Below are positions 58,086 to 62,171 of a DNA stretch of 64,000 bases, piece after piece (positions within the stretch are counted from its first letter, which is position 1; each line of letters opens with the position of its first letter). Both the position numbers and the translations under genes were made by a program. The stretch comes from Coenobita brevimanus (lineage: Eukaryota > Arthropoda > Malacostraca > Decapoda > Coenobitidae). The notes under the pieces are model-generated. The model searched no databases. It had not been told where the DNA came from and saw nothing but the letters and a program-made list of their open reading frames with translations. The stretch is from NCBI GenBank assembly GCA_032717465.1, contig CM064697.1, positions 124,001 through 188,000 on the forward strand, in the 5' to 3' direction.

Positions 58086-61000
58086 AACAAGCACTCTTGT
58101 CTCTGTCTGTCTGTCTCTCTCGATATTTCCCCGGTCACTCCTTTCTCATCTCTGTTCGCGATTCACACCCCTACAATACTAGGCACTCGGCACCCAACTA
58201 ATTATACACTCACCCTTTTTCTATCCAGCATTTCTTATTCCATCCATCATTGCGTTAGACGGTTATATTCATCGAGAGTTCCATTGTGCTACCTTTAGAT
58301 TTTGCATACTCATACCACTCTATTGTCCGGCATCCATACGTTAACAAGGACACTAATACACATTCCTGCCGCCTTTGTATTCGGTTTCCTGTTCCTTATC
58401 ATGGCATTTCTAGCACCAACCACCTTTCTTGCGTCATTCTAGTTTCCAAGTTCCTTTCATACTTATCTCTTTTCTCTTTCCGCACCAAAGTACTTAAAAC
58501 TATTTCACAACTTCCTTATTTTCCCATTCAAGAAAACATTACGCTATGAATCGCATGCTCTCTAAACAGCCTTAATTCTACTCTCATCTAAATTCATTCA
58601 CAGAAAATGTGCTCACGAATACTCACGCAACCCAGCACCAGTCTGCAAAGGTCTCACTTATATCTGGGCAGCAGCACTGGACCATCTGAGTACGTCAGAC
58701 TTAAAATATTACACTCAGCTTCCCTAAATAACTCTGATCTCTCACAATACCCAAGCCCCCACCCCCCCGCAAACACACAACGACTAAACATGATTGCATC
58801 ACACATCCCTGACTTATACTAACACTGATAAACATTCATTCAAATGTTCACCTACCCGTACACACCATACATACGAAACCCTCCTTGTTCACCTTGATAA
58901 TCTCTTGTTTTCTCTGAAAGACTCATAAATTCCGTAAATATCTTAGTCCTTCTCATATGCTTTCTCAGCTACGCTACCTAACTTACTGCCGATACCTGAT
59001 CCATACATTCCCTACCCCTGCAGAAACCACACTGTTCATCACTCAAAATTCTGATATGTGGCGCCTTATTTATCTCTATTCTCCTTTACACAGATATAAT
59101 TAGGTAACAGTAAAGATGAATTCCCCGGTATGAGAGACAGAGATCGCAAACAGCTAGGTGATAAGAGCAAGGTAAAAGACAGGAATGATACCTGGGAGAT
59201 AATGTGAATAAGGGATATACTGAGTGTGATCAGCAAAAGCAGATATCTGGACTCTAGGAATGTCACATGGGTGGCTGTAAGAAGTTAAAAAATAATTGAA
59301 TCCCAGCGTATGATAAGGCTGGATGGAGGCAAAGGGAAAAGAATGTACTGTAATTGAGGAATCCAAGAGTATCACAAGGCTTGCTGATATTACAAGAAAA
59401 AGAAGAGGAAAGCAAGAGAATGATAAAGTTTGTTGAAAAAAAAGGGGAAACAGAGAAGAAAACTCCGACAATATGATATGACTTGTTAGAAGAGGAAAAT
59501 GAACGAGAAGAGGACTCCAACAGCAGACATGGCTTGTTGAAAGAATGGGGAAAAAGAAAAGAGGAATACATGGGTATGATATGGCTTGTTTAAAGCAGAG
59601 GAAAAAGAAAGGTGAGAGGAATCCAAGAGTATGACAAGGCTTGCTGAAAGACGAGGGAAATAGAAAGAAAAGAATTCAAAAGTATGATCAGGCTGAGTAG
59701 GGACAAACGCCTTGAGGCCCTCGTTGTCCGGGCCACACGACACGCGATGCTGCGTCAGGCAATAAACTGTTATACTAAGAAAGATACCGATATACAGGAC
59801 GGAGAGAAAAGATGCTCTACGATTCCTAGCAGGCTGACAGAAAGAGTACCAAGAAGGGGAAAAAAATCCGAGAATGCTATACAGCTCACAAACAAGTCGA
59901 CAGAATATGAAGACGAAATAGAAGACCGATCCAAGAACGCCACGAGGCTCACAGATAAACAGATAGTGTATAAAGATGTAAAAAACAAATCCACGACGAC
60001 TATGAGGCTCACAGAGAGATAGATAGAAAATTAATCCAAAAATGTTAAGAGGCTCCGACAGAAAGAGTACGAACTGGAAAGAGAATATTAATCGCAGAAA
60101 TATGAGGCCCTATAAAAAAAAGTACGAAGAAAGCCATAACTAAACTCACAATACTATGAGATCGACTTACCGATGGCTGAGACGAGCGATGACACAATGA
60201 GCGGGATGATGAGTGCCTTGAGAGCCCTGAGGAACAGCTCACCGATGTAGCCCACATACATCACCTCACGCGGCGTCCAAGGCTCATTCCGAGAGTACCT
60301 GTCGGGGTGGGGAAGAAGTTAACTGTCTGAATGAGGGGGAAAGCTTTTATCGAGTGTACCTGTGGGGGACGAAGTAGGGGGTATAGTCTAAAGGGTAACT
60401 GTGGGTGGGAAAGAGTGGTGAGGCAGGAGTTAATTGTTTGCTGCGGGAAACTTTTATCCACAGTGTACCTGTGAGGGGACGGGGTAAGAGGTACAGTCTG
60501 AAAGAGTAACTGTGGGTAATTGTGAGTGGCGAAATAAGCGTTAACTGTCTGAAGGAGGGGTAGGAAAGCTTTTATCCAGAGAGTGACTAAGTAGGAATGG
60601 GTGGGTTAGTGTCTGAAGGGGTAGGGTGGGGGGAAAGCTTTTATCCAGAGCGTAAGTGTGGGTAGGGAGAGGTGAGACATTGAGGGTAGGAGGAGGGGTG
60701 GTGTTTGCTCTGTGAAGGAGAAGTGGGCTAGTTTTCATTAACTGAAGGTGATGGGGATTTGTGTTTTATTACCAGACAGAAGAGGAGAAAAATGGCATTC
60801 ACTACCTGATGGAAAAGAAAAAGGGGTTCATCAATTAAGTACTTGTGGGTGGGTAGGTGTCGGTTACTGTCTGACGGGGAAGTATTCTTTTTTACCTTTC
60901 ACAGCTACCAGAGTGAGATTGAGGTTGGCTTTATTATCTGAAGGAGGAGGAGGAACAAGACCGGATGGCTTTATTAATAGTGAATGGCGACTTGGATGAC

Positions 61001-61788
61001 TTTTAGGACCTGAAAGGGGAGAGAGGGAAAGAGCTTTTATTTTCTGGTGGAGAAGTAAGAGGGGGAGACTTCTATTTCCTGAGGGAGGAGAGAGAGGGCT
61101 TACATGGCCTGAAGGAGGAGAAGGAGACGAGTGGATTTACCTGAAGGAAGAGAAGGAGACCTTCTATTAGGTCACCTGAAGGAGGAAAAGGAAGGGGGAG
61201 GATGACTTTACTATTAGAAGAAGGAAGAGGAGGATAGCTTTACTACCTGAAGGGGGACAGCTTTACTGCCTGAAGGATGGTTTTACTATCAAAAGGAGCT
61301 GGACGATGGCTTCACTACTCGAAGAGGGATGGCTCTACTACGTAAACGAGCAGGAGGATGGCTTTATTATCTGAAGAAGCATGGCTTTACTACCTGATGC
61401 GCATTTTCTCAGTTTCCTATTGTCTGAGTACCTTACATTTATTTTCCTTCAAAATTCATTATTGTTTTCTCTCTCTTGCCAAACTACTTACACATATTTT
61501 TACGCTCAATGTAGTCTATCTTTCTATCTTTTTTGCACTTCTTTCTTTCATCATTCCAATCATTTTTTTCCTGCTCTTTTTCACTGCTGTCTTCGTCCTA
61601 AAAGTGATTAAAATCCATCGAATAATTAAGAAATAAGTTTGACTGAGAGAAAAATCGTCAGACTGGGAGACGACAGGCACAGGGACTCTCCTTGCACAAT
61701 ATGGTAGGAGAGAAATCATGCTAAACTGACACCACTTTCATCACTTCGTTACTAGTAGTAGTAGTAGTAGTAATGACGATGATGATAT

Positions 61789-61820
<32 letters not shown>

Positions 61821-62083
61821 CGTTAACAGGTGGTGAAATATGTAGAATAATAATAACTCTTCATACAAAAAAAAAAAAACATATATAATTTGAGAAGCCA
61901 ATGGCGACGCTGTTAATGGTATCTACCTCAAGAGGATCTGAGCCGGGAATAAACTACTGCATTCTACAACAACAACAACAACAAAAGAAAGTGGGTATAA
62001 CCTTTTCAATTTGAGCTGTTCAAGGCGTGGGAATTCAGACAAAATCCGAACACTAATTATTAAGTAGCAACTAACTGTCGAAA

Positions 62084-62171
<88 letters not shown>

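Larger units (their letters stand above)
57449..60170 (-). other. EAAT intron 2
   Basis: 2722 nt. (CA)n composite at 58004-58125, a decayed RTE-like RT at 58230-59075 and a degenerate minisatellite at 59090-60160. 57460-57960 has nothing I can name. Confidence 0.8.

Noticed and set aside
59700..59765. GC-rich island after an acceptor-like GACGCAG, considered as an extra EAAT exon
   Set aside because: No good donor, no EAAT similarity, and exons 2 and 3 already join in phase.
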